Assembly: GCA_946902875.1 (NCBI GenBank)
Contig: OX336336.1
Span: forward strand, 8,154,545-8,218,544
Direction: 5' to 3'
DNA length: 64,000 bases
From: Nematopogon swammerdamellus
Lineage: Eukaryota > Arthropoda > Insecta > Lepidoptera > Adelidae
Shown here in pieces: positions 53,901 through 61,565 of this stretch. A model generated the notes under the pieces. The model did not search any database and was not told where the DNA came from. It was given only the letters and a program-made list of their open reading frames with translations. Position 1 is the stretch's first letter; each line of letters opens with the position of its first letter. Position numbers and translations under genes: made by a program.

Positions 53901-56900
53901 AAGCAAGTAACTAAGGGCGAGGCCGAAGGCCGAGCTGCGTTCAGAAGAAGCTAAACCATCTTGAAGAAAGTAAGCAACTAAGGCGAGGCCGAAGGCCGAG
54001 CTACGTTCTGACAAATGATAAACCATCTCGAAGAAAGCAAGTAACTAAGGGCGAGGCCGAAGGCCGAGCTGCGTTCAGGAAGAAGCTAAACCATCTCGAA
54101 TAAAGTTAACTAATATTAAGATTGAGTTAATTTAATTTAAATTTTATTATAAAGTCCACGCTTCTAACGGCAAATATACCGTGCATCCTGGAACCTCGCG
54201 GTTATTCCCGGCTGGATGGCAAGAGGCCCGATGCTATCACCTTAGCGCCATGGACTAAGGGTAGTTCTTTGATGTAGGACGCCACTTTTGTTCTCACATT
54301 GGCTCCAAGTCACGTTAGGACATCTTCAAGAGCGGCTGGCGCGGCCGAGGCTGGGGCGGAGAGCCTCAAACGCAGCAAATATAGAAATATAATTCAAGAT
54401 TTCGAATTTGTAGCGTTTGCGGTTGAAACCCTCGGTCCGTGGAGCAGTGAAGCCAAAAGAGGCTTGAGCTGGTTGACGCAACTGGTGTCCCGCAATCAAG
54501 GGCTTATGTACTTCATTCAAAGGGTAAGCCTTGCCATCCAGCGGGGTAATGCCGCAAGTGCTCTAAGAACATTTGAAAATGCCCGTTTTGATAGTTATTT
54601 TAATGTTTGTTAGGTAGGTGTAATTCTTTAGTTATTAATATTACTTTTTTATTTTTATGAAATAAATAGATTGAGTAAACGATATTATATTCTATCGAAG
54701 AAAGGAAGTCTTTAAGGGCGAGGCCCGAAGGCGGAAGAGGGTTTTTGGTTTACCTGAACGCAGCTCGGCCTTCGGCCTCGCACTTAGTTCCTTCCTTTCT
54801 TCCAGAAGGTTTATCGTCTTCCTGAACGCAGCTCGGCCTTCGGCCTCGCCCTTACTTAATTCCTTTATTTGAGAAAGGTTTATCGTTTACCTGAAAGCAG
54901 CTCGGCCTTCGGCCTCGCCCTTAGTTAGTTACTTTCTTTAAGAAGGTTTTTCGATTACCTGAACGCAGCTCGGCCTTCGGCCTCGCCCTTAGTTACTTAC
55001 ATTCTTCTTTGGAATACGAATTTCACGCGAGCGGAGCCGCGGGCTCAGCTAGTATACAATAGAACAAGTGTCGCGCAGGTTGACACGAGTTGGAATCCCG
55101 AATTATTTCGGGTATTTTTTTTTTCTTTTCCATTTCCTTTTTTTTTTTCTTTTATTTTTAATACATAAATTATTCAGATAACTTTTAATGAGTTTTTACG
55201 TGACGATGACGGCGACGTTGATTTTAATGCCCTGGCGCGGTGGCCGAGCGTGCAAGGACCGTATACTCAGAAGCTTCGCTTCAAAAATTCGTCCACGCCC
55301 AGGAATAACACCGTAACTGTGGTATTTGCCGCCAGCAGCGCGTTACCAATTCCAAAAGGCCTCTTTAAGTAGCCAAGGTCCTTCCTTAGTGCACATCGGC
55401 TCCTCACGCAGGTGTTGCAAGAATGAAAGAAGATATAATTAATTAATATAATAGGGTTTTGAACTTCTTGCCTCTTTAGAGCAGACTGTCCAGTGTCCAT
55501 ATCTTATCGACATAATCATTTCGTACGCAATTATATGTTAAATCGCCAACATGAACATTAACTTTTGAGTATTGTTTCGTTTATAGCTACGGTTTTCCCA
55601 TGTTGATATGGATTGGAAGTCATTTATAAATAGTTACAAATAGTTTAATGTTACAAGAGCTCACCACACCTCGTTACTATTTAAACGCATATGCCATATG
55701 CGATAACTACTGCACAGACACAATGGCTCCTGATTATTATATAATGACTTTTATTTTCCTCCTACATAAAAATATCATTCAAAATTTCAGATCAGAACCC
55801 AAGAATACCAAAGACTCCAAACTCTTGGAAAGGCATTCGGCATTCCTAGCACCATGATGGACGCACAGGAAGCACATAAAATGGTGCCCCTTCTAGATCC
55901 TTCAGTGTTTCAGACCGCTCTATATAGTCCATATGATGGCACCATCGATCCTGCCATGGCTTGCGCAGCGCTTGTCAAACGCTCCAAGCAGAATGGAGGA
56001 AAGGTGAGGACATACAATGTGTTTTTGCTTGAAAGTCTTTCGCATTCCGGAAGTAGACAGTCTAGCAGCAGTTTCCTAGCGATGAGCTAGGAAGTACGAA
56101 ACATGGATAAAAGCTAATAAAAATTAAAAAAAATTTAGTATTATATATCTATAGGTATATATTTTATATTTTCGTACTAAGCATGTACTCACTTTTTAAT
56201 GTAGTGTTCGAAGTAATGCTACAATTTTGACTTTTCCTCAGATGTGTAGTTTTAGATAGGTAGCTTCAGCCTTGTTTATACTTAAAATAAGTTTATCCAA
56301 CTACGTTTTTCCCCAATTTCCCCAACTAATTACAGAACAGTGTACTTCAGTAAAGGAGCATTCTGGTTGACAGGTTTTCGAGGAAGTTTCGGTGCACGAC
56401 ATATCGTACGTGCACAATGCTCTGGGCAAGAAAGACGTAACCGGAGTTCACACATCCAAAGGTTTCATCAAGACTAAATGTGTGGTCAACTGCGGCGGTG
56501 AGGACCGAAAATAAACCCAAAGAGTTTGTATTACAACTCTTTGGTGATACCTTATAATTATTGCCTTTGTTGATGCAAAAGTTAAAATAAACTAACAACA
56601 TCAAAAGTTTTTGATAGTAATCTATAGTCATATTATATGGGTATGTTGACAGGAGATTATTTCTATCGAACCCTAATAACTTCAATATTACACTGATCTT
56701 TTTGATTTTAATCAGTGTTGATTTTTAGTCAGTCTTGGCCAAAAGCAGTGGTTCCGTACGCTGAAGGTCGGGAGGACTGGAGGAAAATTGGAGATGCGTA
56801 CCTACATACGTCCAGCTGTGGACGTATTCACGCTGACTGACTGACTGACTGTTGATTTTACCCAGTTATTTAATTCCAAAGCGATAACATACAACTTTCC

Positions 56901-59247
56901 AAATACTTTCCACGTAACATTTACCCAAAACACAGGTGTCTGGGGTGCGCGGGTGGCCCGTTTCGCCGGAGTCCCTGCGCTACCGCTCATCCCCTTCAAG
57001 CACGCCTACGTAGTGTGCGACGCGCTGCCTGAGGTCCGCGGCTTGCCGAACATCAGGGACCACGATGTCAACTTGTATCTCAAGATGCAGGGCGAGACTG
57101 TCTCCATCGGTGGATATGAACCCAACCCACATATGCTGGATCAGGTGATTCAATAGTGGCAAGGTGTCTTGGGGTTTGAAATCTAGGTCGTGAGGGCTTT
57201 TTTAGGCATTGCAATAGTCATCTACTCTAATAAATTTAAGGAAATTTAACTTGAAATCGGAACGTTTGTATTTTTACTTGCAAATATTCGTGTTTTCAAA
57301 ATAAATTATAACTGGCCAGTGTCTCATACAAACAAAAACTTCGCAAAACTTTCTGAGTGCCCTGGTAATTAAGGTTAGGTAACGATCGCAATTCCAGGTG
57401 CCAGACAACTTCGCCTTCCAACTATATGATTTGGACTGGGATGTTTTCGGAGTTCACGTGAGCAGTGCGGCCTCACTCTGCCCCAAGCTCGGTAAGGTCG
57501 GAATCAAGAGCACTGTCTGCGGGCCTGAGTCCTTCACACCAGATCACAAACCGCTGATGGGAGAAGATCCTAACGTGTTTGGTGAGTTTTTTTTTTATTG
57601 AGAAGCTCCCTCAAAGTGTAATCTAGTATGATATTTACTTGAATTGGAGAATACTTGGTACTAAAATTCATTACCTACCCCAACCTTGAAAGCGGGAGTA
57701 TTTTTTTTGACTAGTTTACAACGAAAATCTTAGACCACCTGCACGATGGTTCGACGGTGAATTCTGTATGAACAGTCATTTTCTCAGTACCTATATGTAC
57801 TTACTATTAATTTATGACTAAAATAAAGATAATTATGCTTTACCACTAATTCAAATCTTGTGTGTAGGCCTATACCATAACTGCGGTTACAATTCGGCCG
57901 GGATGATGTTTTCTGCTGGATCTGCTATACAAATGGCTGAATGGATCATCAATGGCAGGTGAATATTTCATACAAAACTCGCGAATCATCTCAAAATTTG
58001 TGTAGCTTTAACTGCCCACCTATACATATGTGCCGCATTGCCTCTTACAGGCCATCCCTGAACATGTTCACCTTCGACATCCGCCGCTTCACATCTGCGC
58101 AGACGAATCGCGGTCACTGGGCTCGCGAGAGCAGTCACGAGGCGTACGTTAGGAACTACTACGCCGTGTTTCCGAACGATGAGCCCCTGGCTGGAAGAGA
58201 CGTCAGCCATGACGCGCTGCAGCAGGAACTGGTGGACGACGGCGCCGTGATGCAGAGTCGCGCCGGTTGGGAGCGACCGGGCTTCTACTTACCTGGGCAG
58301 AGGGTAAGCTTTTTATATGAAATCTGATTTACATGGTATGCATCGATATAATATAGTCTTTCTTTATCTCGATGATGGTATGATGGAAGGATACATGACC
58401 ATACACCCGCGATGTCAGCTCATAACTTCCAATAATTCCAATGCTTCCCTTCGGACGAGTGGGCAGTTTCCGCCGCCTATTACCGAAGTAACGTCTGGTC
58501 CCTGCATGGCCTACCTACGGTCTGCCTATGCTCTACCTACGGTCGCGTGATCAAAGCAACCCGAGCACGAACCTTAGCACAATGGAAACGTTGAGCATTA
58601 TTCCAAAGTGTCACTAAAACATTATGACAAAACTTACAGATTAGAGTACCACAATACGACTGGGGCGGGACCCACGACTACCCGCGAAATATAGACCTCC
58701 GCTACGAAGAGATTCTGGGTGGGGATCACACCTACGGTTTCTCCAAACACCACAATCTGGTAAATTCTTTACAACATTATGTACTTACGTCATTGTTACT
58801 CTACGAACGAATCGGCCTTGAATAGCTTGCTGCGTATTCCAGATCAGAGAAGAGGCTCTAGCTTGCAGAAACGGGGCAGGCTTATTCGACATGTCCTACT
58901 ATGGCAAATTCTACCTGACGGGTCCAGATGCGCAGCGTACCGCTGAACTAGCCTTTACTGCTGACCTGAGCAAGCATGACGGCAGGTAAGGATCTAAGTT
59001 CTCTTTGAATTATTTTGTCATCGGAATTCGGAGCTATTATTAGCCTTTTGGTGTCATGCAGTTCAAACAAACTTTGTGCCTGAGAGTTATCTTCGTTTGT
59101 TAAACATTGGGTTCTGTAGATATCTCTATTTGTCATTCCAGAGTCGTTTACACATGTGCGCTGAATGAGCAAGGAGGCGTGGAAGCGGATTTGACAGTCA
59201 GTATTATGGACGGAGGCAGTGGCCCTCTCCACGAACCAATTTTCAAG
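36010..59247 (+). CDS. SARDH: Sarcosine dehydrogenase, mitochondrial, exons 1-12 (3'-incomplete)
   Basis: Exons 36010-36139, 36401-36511, 41995-42137, 55791-56003, 56374-56497, 56936-57144, 57398-57581, 57868-57958, 58051-58303, 58640-58759, 58843-58985 and 59142-59247 join in frame to 609 codons. The enzyme oxidatively demethylates sarcosine to glycine in the mitochondrial matrix, passing electrons to ETF and the one-carbon unit to tetrahydrofolate. Seen: a largely basic N-terminus (transit peptide), the FAD-binding G44-x-G46-x-x-G49, the [10 protein letters not shown] motif whose H78 corresponds to the covalent flavin histidine in the family, [19 protein letters not shown] near 348, the FAO_M linker region from about 402, and the start of the GCV_T folate domain from about 527. 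Full-length relatives are about 900 residues, so about 300 remain beyond 64000. Dimethylglycine dehydrogenase is the closest alternative but the motifs fit SARDH better. Confidence 0.92.
36401..36511 (+). CDS. SARDH: SARDH exon 2: dinucleotide-binding loop and flavin histidine
   Basis: Acceptor ATATAACAG, donor GTGGGT. Encodes [35 protein letters not shown]. Carries the glycine-rich FAD loop, the acidic residue at the end of strand 2 (LLERA) and H78. Confidence 0.9.
37426..37470. repeat. 45-bp palindromic insertion with TACGAG flanks
   Basis: CAAAGAGTTTGTATTACG and its near reverse complement flank GTCGGC, with TACGAG on both sides. The related repeat at 48883 has TACGAGTACGAGTACC with no palindrome between. 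Copies of the palindrome: 60708-60752, 56516-56544, 47046-47069. Confidence 0.85.
38163..38518 (-). mobile_element. 5S/tRNA-type SINE inside left inverted-pair arm
   Basis: Reverse-oriented copy of the 13881 family. 5S-like block at 38427-38474 (in reverse: GCGGTCAGTACTTGGATGG), A-box GATAGCTCAGTGG at its far end. The 3' poly(A) end is missing: it stops at CATCACCTACAAC next to the GTTCTGCA of the host repeat. Confidence 0.85.
38688..38967. repeat. Long hairpin with ~105-bp arms (copy A)
   Basis: Arms contain AAAAACCGCCTTCAAAAATA, then GAACCCTAGAGTTGAAGGCG and GGTGCTAAA, with the reverse complement after a ~70-nt loop (GCAAGCAAAAATGATGCATG). Also at 40477-40732, 49265-49492 and 59281-59562. 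Confidence 0.9.
39038..39103 (+). mobile_element. Short fragment of the shared retroposon tail
   Basis: ACGGCTTTGAAAATGGTTCG, then ACTGTAGCCGGAACGCCAAA and GGGAAGCACTGAGATGGCAC. Degraded piece of the tail. Confidence 0.55.
39560..39916 (+). mobile_element. LINE 3' end with TTTTGAA repeats
   Basis: An AT-rich non-coding stretch ending in tandem TTTTGAA units (39886-39916), the kind of short-repeat 3' tail seen in several non-LTR clades. No coding part recognised upstream beyond GACTGCACGAATGGCTACTA, which suggests a C-terminal remnant. Confidence 0.4.
39961..40330 (-). mobile_element. 5S/tRNA-type SINE, near full length
   Basis: Starts with poly(T) and TATGGAAACTGACACGG and ends at GAGCTATCGAGGC. 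Inserted in the hairpin repeat: CTGA occurs on both sides (CCCTGA|GG..., GGCTGA|CGTGG). The relative at 49125-49150 reads GGGGATAACCATGACGTGG with no SINE, i.e. an empty site. Confidence 0.85.
40477..40732. repeat. Long hairpin (copy C)
   Basis: Same arms and loop as copy A, with a GCACCG/CGGTGC stem and small differences (AAAACGAACCCTAG). Confidence 0.88.
40860..41310 (+). pseudogene. RTE-clade LINE C-terminal fragment
   Basis: Conceptual translation reads [24 protein letters not shown], then [46 protein letters not shown], and SYVQQWT. These are the C-terminal landmarks of lepidopteran RTE-type endonuclease-reverse transcriptases. Frame changes and the CGATACGTGCGTAT duplication at 40980-41010 show decay. 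It ends in ACTGACTGACTAAC-like repeats, a short-repeat tail common in this clade. Confidence 0.8.
41995..42137 (+). CDS. SARDH: SARDH exon 3
   Basis: Acceptor ATGCAG, donor GTAAGT, phase 1 in and 0 out. Encodes [19 protein letters not shown], then [20 protein letters not shown]: the conserved FAD-domain segment following the flavin histidine. Confidence 0.9.
42236..42465 (+). pseudogene. RTE-like LINE 3' fragment
   Basis: GGTTCCGTAGCGCTGG, then CTGGAGAAAAATGGAAGTC and GTCCAGCAGTGGACG parallel 41210-41285. Contains a small hairpin, TGGGACGACG and CGTCGTCCCA, at 42335-42361. Confidence 0.6.
42880..43170 (+). repeat. Dispersed repeat (AAGTGCGAGTTGGACTCGCG type)
   Basis: Related to 16990-17350. 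Continues past the hAT-like insertion at 43612-44200 with CTTGCTTCTTACCAAATTT and GTTGACGGGAAATACCCTAT. A further relative lies at 50080-50740. No coding. Confidence 0.6.
43171..43611. mobile_element. hAT-like non-autonomous element
   Basis: The ends are CAGAGGCGGACT and its reverse complement AGTCCGCCTCTG, both followed inward by GGCCTAGGGCGG-type text. CAGRGGCGG termini are typical of hAT MITEs. Expected 8-bp duplications are not evident; the flanks match a continuous relative (50105-50165) with a short deletion at the site. Confidence 0.7.
44938..44962. repeat. CA dinucleotide microsatellite
   Basis: About 12 CA repeats following GGACGGACA. Confidence 0.9.
45022..45347 (+). mobile_element. 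SINE-like retroposon, head B, full length
   Basis: Begins TGTGTGGGGCCGGTACTTT and ends TGTCAGTTTCAATAAAAAA. Contains the complete head (ACTGCATCTCTCCCCGTG, GTCGTAAAAGGCGACTAAG) and tail. Best reference copy for this family in the window. Confidence 0.85.
45965..46345. repeat. Pyrimidine-rich tract
   Basis: About 380 bp of C/T-rich sequence with CCTCCC and TTCC runs, directly followed by a SINE. Overlapping ORFs are low-complexity artefacts. Confidence 0.75.
46347..46655 (-). mobile_element. 5S/tRNA-type SINE with internal deletions
   Basis: Starts with poly(T) and ATGGAAACTGACATGG; ends at CACTGAGCTACCCAGGC. The 5S-like block (46590-46626, GGTCACCCATCCAAGTG) is shortened, and the middle tail is truncated. 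Confidence 0.75.
46850..47106. repeat. Dispersed repeat with GTCTGTCC run
   Basis: CTATTACTAAGCCTCCGCAG, GTCTGTCCGTCCGTCC and CACAGAATATGTGTTA link it in reverse complement to 17200-17350. A palindrome CCAAAGAGTTTGTAAATTCTTTGG lies at 47046-47069. Confidence 0.65.
47107..48410 (-). mobile_element. piggyBac-like element, internally deleted
   Basis: The ends CACGTTCAACGCCAC and its inverse GGCGTTCAACGTG are followed by TTAA on the right (48411-48414) and TTA on the left (47104-47106), the signature target of piggyBac. Length about 1.3 kb against about 2.4 kb for complete members. It contains the transposase remnants described at 47656-48173. Confidence 0.7.
47656..48173 (-). pseudogene. piggyBac-type transposase remnant (N and C ends)
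   Basis: On the minus strand: a possible N-terminal piece [18 protein letters not shown] followed by acidic text, and a C-terminal piece with [34 protein letters not shown] and [11 protein letters not shown], a cysteine-rich zinc-binding tail typical of piggyBac transposases. The DDD catalytic middle is missing and the two pieces are out of frame. Confidence 0.55.
48411..49500 (+). repeat. Copy D of the composite hairpin repeat
   Basis: From GGGCTGATTTTGAAAATTC through TGGTGTGTGGTTACCTTCAG, AAACCCATCGTGTTTGGGC and the hairpin at 49265-49492. Lacks the SINE and the 45-bp palindrome of copies A and B, so it supplies empty sites. Begins where the piggyBac-like element ends. Confidence 0.8.
49574..49637. 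repeat. Palindrome with alternating CG core
   Basis: ATCCACAGAGCACGGAATACC and its reverse complement flank a GCGCGCGCGCGCGCG core. Stem of 21-22 bp. Alternating CG is a known Z-DNA-prone sequence. Confidence 0.9.
49640..50774. other. SARDH intron 3 segment with dispersed repeat
   Basis: 50080-50740 is related to 43612-44200 (ACCAAATTTTATGATTCTA, GGCCGTATCTTTTGATTGCG) and ends in a GACAGACAGACAG run and GTACGGAACCCTAAA. 49640-50080 shows nothing recognised. Confidence 0.6.
50775..52245 (+). pseudogene. Non-LTR retrotransposon reverse transcriptase, 5'-truncated and inactive
   Basis: Reads [43 protein letters not shown], then after a frameshift near 50973 [20 protein letters not shown], motif [16 protein letters not shown], motif [16 protein letters not shown] and motif C FADY where FADD is expected. 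LTWKPHID follows, then a TAA at 51731 and a second frame with [22 protein letters not shown]1-like clade by overall look. The loss of the second catalytic Asp, the frameshift and the stop all mark it as dead. Confidence 0.88.
52741..53422. repeat. Two tandem copies of a 341-bp sequence
   Basis: 52741-53081 recurs at 53082-53422 with essentially no differences seen by eye, including a TTTG microsatellite (52858-52893 and 53199-53234). Unit ends in CCAAAGTACACAATTATATA. Parts resemble 53550-53650 (GCATCTCGCAAAAACCAC). The minus-strand ORFs (153 and 120 aa) share an identical start because of the duplication. Confidence 0.92.
53757..55010. repeat. Inverted ~67-bp satellite arrays flanking a retroelement fragment
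   Basis: Left array 53757-54105: five units with GAAGAAAGTAAGTAACTAAG and GCGAGGCCGAAGGCCGAGCT, alternating two types (GCTGCG and GCTACG), so a dimer of about 134 bp. Right array 54694-55010: four to five units in reverse complement. Beyond it, 55024-55060 ends in GCGAGCGGAGCCGCGGGC, the dispersed-repeat head in minus orientation. Confidence 0.85.
54150..54613 (+). pseudogene. Retroelement-derived ORF fragment with a nonsense codon
   Basis: Reads [28 protein letters not shown], a TAG where W is expected, [12 protein letters not shown], then [34 protein letters not shown] and [11 protein letters not shown] recognise this domain as one repeated many times in invertebrate genomes in retroelement contexts, but do not know its precise clade. 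The stop makes it a pseudogene; 54299-54613 is the open portion. Confidence 0.6.
55228..55310 (+). mobile_element. tRNA-like SINE head (candidate)
   Basis: GGCGCGGTGGCCGAGCG matches a tRNA Leu/Ser-type A-box, and AAATTCGTCC is a weak B-box about 50 bp on. No complete cloverleaf. Candidate only. Confidence 0.3.
55791..56003 (+). CDS. SARDH: SARDH exon 4
   Basis: Acceptor AAAATTTCAG, donor GTGAGG, phase 0 both sides. Encodes [40 protein letters not shown] and [14 protein letters not shown]: the substrate-domain stretch of the DAO fold. Confidence 0.9.
56374..56497 (+). CDS. SARDH: SARDH exon 5
   Basis: Acceptor GTTGACAG, donor GTGAGG, phase 0 in and 1 out. Ends [13 protein letters not shown], matching the conserved second Rossmann segment (VVNCAG-VW in relatives). 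Confidence 0.9.
56516..56544. repeat. 29-bp palindrome (CCAAAGAGTTTGTA type)
   Basis: CCCAAAGAGTTTGTA and TACAACTCTTTGG directly abut, 18 bp after the SARDH exon 5 donor. Same family as 37426 and 60708. Confidence 0.85.
56735..56850 (+). pseudogene. RTE-like LINE 3' end fragment
   Basis: AAGCAGTGGTTCCGTACGCT, GGAGGACTGGAGGAAAATTG, TCCAGCTGTGGACG and a CTGACTGACTGACTG tail parallel 41200-41310. In intron 5 of SARDH. Confidence 0.65.
56936..57144 (+). CDS. SARDH: SARDH exon 6
   Basis: Acceptor AACACAG, donor GTGATT, phase 1 in and 0 out. Encodes [47 protein letters not shown] and SIGGYEPNP, all strongly conserved in SARDH. Confidence 0.92.
57398..57581 (+). CDS. SARDH: SARDH exon 7
   Basis: Acceptor AATTCCAG, donor GTGAGT, phase 0 in and 1 out. 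Encodes [16 protein letters not shown] and the hallmark [19 protein letters not shown] (about residues 345-363), a segment near the active site. Confidence 0.92.
57868..57958 (+). CDS. SARDH: SARDH exon 8
   Basis: Acceptor TGTGTAG, donor GTGAAT, phase 1 in and 2 out. Encodes [20 protein letters not shown] and MAEWIINGR, the C-terminal FAD-contacting helix region. Confidence 0.9.
58051..58303 (+). CDS. SARDH: SARDH exon 9
   Basis: Acceptor CTCTTACAG, donor GTAAGC, phase 2 in and 0 out. Encodes the FAO_M region: [45 protein letters not shown] and [12 protein letters not shown]. Confidence 0.92.
58395..58500 (-). mobile_element. Degraded retroposon tail fragment in SARDH intron 9
   Basis: CCCGCGATGTCAGCTCATAA and AATGCTTCCCTTCGGACGAG parallel the shared retroposon tail in minus orientation. 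Old copy. Confidence 0.5.
58640..58759 (+). CDS. SARDH: SARDH exon 10
   Basis: Acceptor AACTTACAG, donor GTAAAT, phase 0 both sides. Encodes [37 protein letters not shown]. Confidence 0.9.
58843..58985 (+). CDS. SARDH: SARDH exon 11: start of the folate (GCV_T) domain
   Basis: Acceptor GTATTCCAG, donor GTAAGG, phase 0 in and 2 out. Encodes [48 protein letters not shown] is the characteristic opening of the aminomethyltransferase-like domain. Confidence 0.92.
59142..59247 (+). CDS. SARDH: SARDH exon 12, last exon visible in the window
   Basis: Acceptor CATTCCAG, donor GTTAGT, phase 2 in and 0 out. Encodes [20 protein letters not shown] and GPLHEPIFK. The next expected stretch of the domain is not found up to 64000. 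The inverted-pair arm starts 34 bp after this donor. Confidence 0.9.
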
Positions 59248-59280
59248 GTTAGTTTTTCTATATTTTTAACTGACTTCAAA

Positions 59281-59562
59281 AAAACTAAAAAACTATTTAA
59301 AATAAAAATATAAAAACCGCCTTCAAAAATATATGAAATAAAAACCTAAAAAAAAAAGAACCCTAGAGTTGAAGGCGGTGCTAAAAAGGCTACACAAATC
59401 ACAAAGGATATTATCATCCACTCATGTTTTCTTTCATGCATCATTTTTGCTTGCTTTAGCACCGCCTTCAACTCTAGGGTTCTTTTTTTTTTTAGGTTTT
59501 TATTTCATATATTTTTGAAGGCGGTTTTTATATTTTTATTTTAAATAGTTTTTTAGTTTTAC
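59281..59562. repeat. Long hairpin (copy B)
   Basis: Mirror image of copy A with the same loop in reverse (CATGCATCATTTTTGCTTGC). Lies in SARDH intron 12, close to the exon 12 donor. Confidence 0.9.
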
Positions 59563-59732
59563 TTTTTTTAGGAAGTCGGTTTTATGTTTTTTAAAACTTT
59601 TTTTTTATTTCACAGTTTTTTTTAGTAATTTTTTGCTATTAATGTACTCGGCGGAATCGCTCGGCCTTCGGCCTCGCGATTCCGCCTCGCTTTCCAATCC
59701 GATCTTGACCCAATTAAAATAGGACCACGTCA

Positions 59733-60086
59733 GCTTCGATAGCTCAGTGGTGCAGACAGTCAACTGTCGCTATTGAATGTTAAGCAACGCTGGGTGCGGT
59801 CAGTACTTGGATGGGTGACCGCTGACCGTTGGAGGCTGACCGAGGTTCGGATTCCTCGTAAAACTGTAAGTCCCTTCCCTCCTAATCTTACTTGGTGGTA
59901 GGCTTTAACCTGCCCGGGTTGGTACCACCGCACTGAATTAAACGTCGGTCGAAACGGCTATGTAAATAGTTTGTGTTTTCCGACCAGTTCAGTGTAGTCA
60001 GCACGATCAAAGGGGGAAGCACTGACATGGCACTTAGTTTACCCGGTGTTATGGGCTGACATCACGGACGTTGTAGGTGATGTTGC
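59733..60086 (+). mobile_element. 5S/tRNA-type SINE inside right inverted-pair arm
   Basis: Head CTTCGATAGCTCAGTGG; 5S-like block 59773-59822 (GTTAAGCAACG, GCGGTCAGTACTTGGATGG); 3' end lacks poly(A), as in its partner at 38163. Duplicated as part of the 2.2-kb repeat, not an independent insertion. Confidence 0.85.
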
Positions 60087-60707
60087 AGAACTTAGTAGAA
60101 TGGACAGACATAAACGTGTTACGGAACCCTACTTTTATTATAAAATAACCGTCGGAGGACCTTGGTTGAAAATTGTAAAATTTAGTAGAAAAGACAGACA
60201 TGCATTTGTTACGGAACCCTACATTCATTTTGCAGAACTTAGTAGAATGGACAGACATAAACGTGTTACCGAACCCTACTGAACAGTTGCACTCCGGGAG
60301 TGCCGGCAGATCCCGTGCCACTCTAACTTAACCCTTAATGCAATGACTTAAGGTTTCATTTTAAAAATGACGCTGACGCGATGTCGCGAATTATACATTT
60401 TTTACCCACCTAAAAAGTGCCAAGCGCCGCTAAAGAAGTTTTCACTTCAACAACCTCAGGGTTATCCCCTTTCAAATAAAAAAAAAAAGAATTTTCAAAA
60501 TCGGCCCACATTTGACGGAGTAATCGCGTAACAAAGATCCAAAAAAAGAAAACATACCGTCGAATTGAGAATCTCTTAGGTCTAAAGTAAATTGCTCGTG
60601 AAGACAAATGCAACGAGCCCAAACACGATGGGTTTATCATGTGTAGTTTAGGAGTTCCTATGGCCACCTTCTGTCTCCATCATCAGACCAGCTCGATGGT
60701 ACTCGTA

Positions 60708-60752
60708 CCCAAAGAGTTTGAATTACGTCGCCGACGTAATACAAACTCTTTG
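60708..60752. repeat. 45-bp palindrome (right-arm copy)
   Basis: CCCAAAGAGTTTGAATTACG and the inverse, flanked by CTCGTA on each side. Partner of 37426-37470. Confidence 0.85.
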
Positions 60753-61483
60753 CTCGTACCATAATAAATTAAGCGCACCTGGCCGGTCGGAAAAGATAAA
60801 AAATTTCAAATTTAGAATATTCATGAAACAAGGGTCCGAATATGTATCACTAGTAAATATCGATTCATGTATTTCAACAGGACAGAGAAAATTTCAAAAT
60901 ATTAGGTATTTAATACTTTTTAGTTCTTTTTTTTTTTGTTTTTTTGAAATCGGTTTAATATTTTTTAAAACAGTTTTTATTTCATTCTTTTTAGTAATAT
61001 TACATAAAAAAGAATAATCGAAATCGAATAATCGAAATCGATTGAAGTGGTACAGAATTATTCGCCATATGTGTCAGACTGCAAATTGCTGAATAAGTCC
61101 ACATCACAAAAGTTTTGCTGAAGGTAACCACACACCATACTAATTTATCAAACTGAAAATTGCCGAATACGACCACATCACAAGTTTTGCTGAAGGTAAC
61201 CACACACTATAGTATTATGCTGATTTTTCAAAAACCACTTAACCAATTTCGATAAAATTGAAATGGGACCACCTCGGAAGTATGACCTAACTAACAAAAA
61301 AAGAATTTTCTAAATCGGCCCTCAATTGACGGAGAAATCGCGTAACAAACATACAAAAAAATAAAAAAAATAATAAAAAAAAAAATAAAAAAAAAAAAAC
61401 ATACAGACGAATTGAGAACCTCCTCCTTTTTGGGAAGTCGGTTAAAAAGGAAGAGGTTCTGAATTCGTCGAAATCTTTTTTTG

Positions 61484-61565
61484 GCGGCAGCGGGAGGAGC
61501 AGTATCAAGGGCTGAGTGTAATGCGGTTTACACTCAGCCCTTGATACTGCTCCTCCCGCTGCCGC
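61484..61565. repeat. Perfect hairpin, 38-bp stem and 6-nt loop
   Basis: GCGGCAGCGGGAGGAGCAGT continuing to GAGTGTAA at 61521 pairs exactly with 61528-61565; loop TGCGGT. Starts about 29 bp beyond the end of the 2.2-kb repeat. Confidence 0.93.

Larger units (their letters stand above)
42138..55790 (+). other. SARDH intron 3
   Basis: 13.7 kb and the main reservoir of repeats: RTE tail (42236-42465), hAT-like element (43171-43611), retroposons at 45022 and 46347, piggyBac-like element (47107-48410), a hairpin repeat (48411-49500), an RT pseudogene (50775-52245), a 341-bp tandem duplication (52741) and inverted arrays around another retroelement (53757-55010). 44210-45020 and 45350-45960 contain no recognised gene. 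Confidence 0.8.
59281..61455 (-). repeat. 2.2-kb composite repeat, right arm of the inverted pair
   Basis: Reverse-complement copy of 36732-38967, with the hairpin first (59281-59562), then a 5S-type SINE, the GTTACGGAACCCTAC tandem block, the 45-bp palindrome, and finally CCTCCTCCTTTTTGGGAAGT and CGGTTAAAAAGGAAG. Few differences by eye; one 66-bp unit is missing. Confidence 0.9.
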
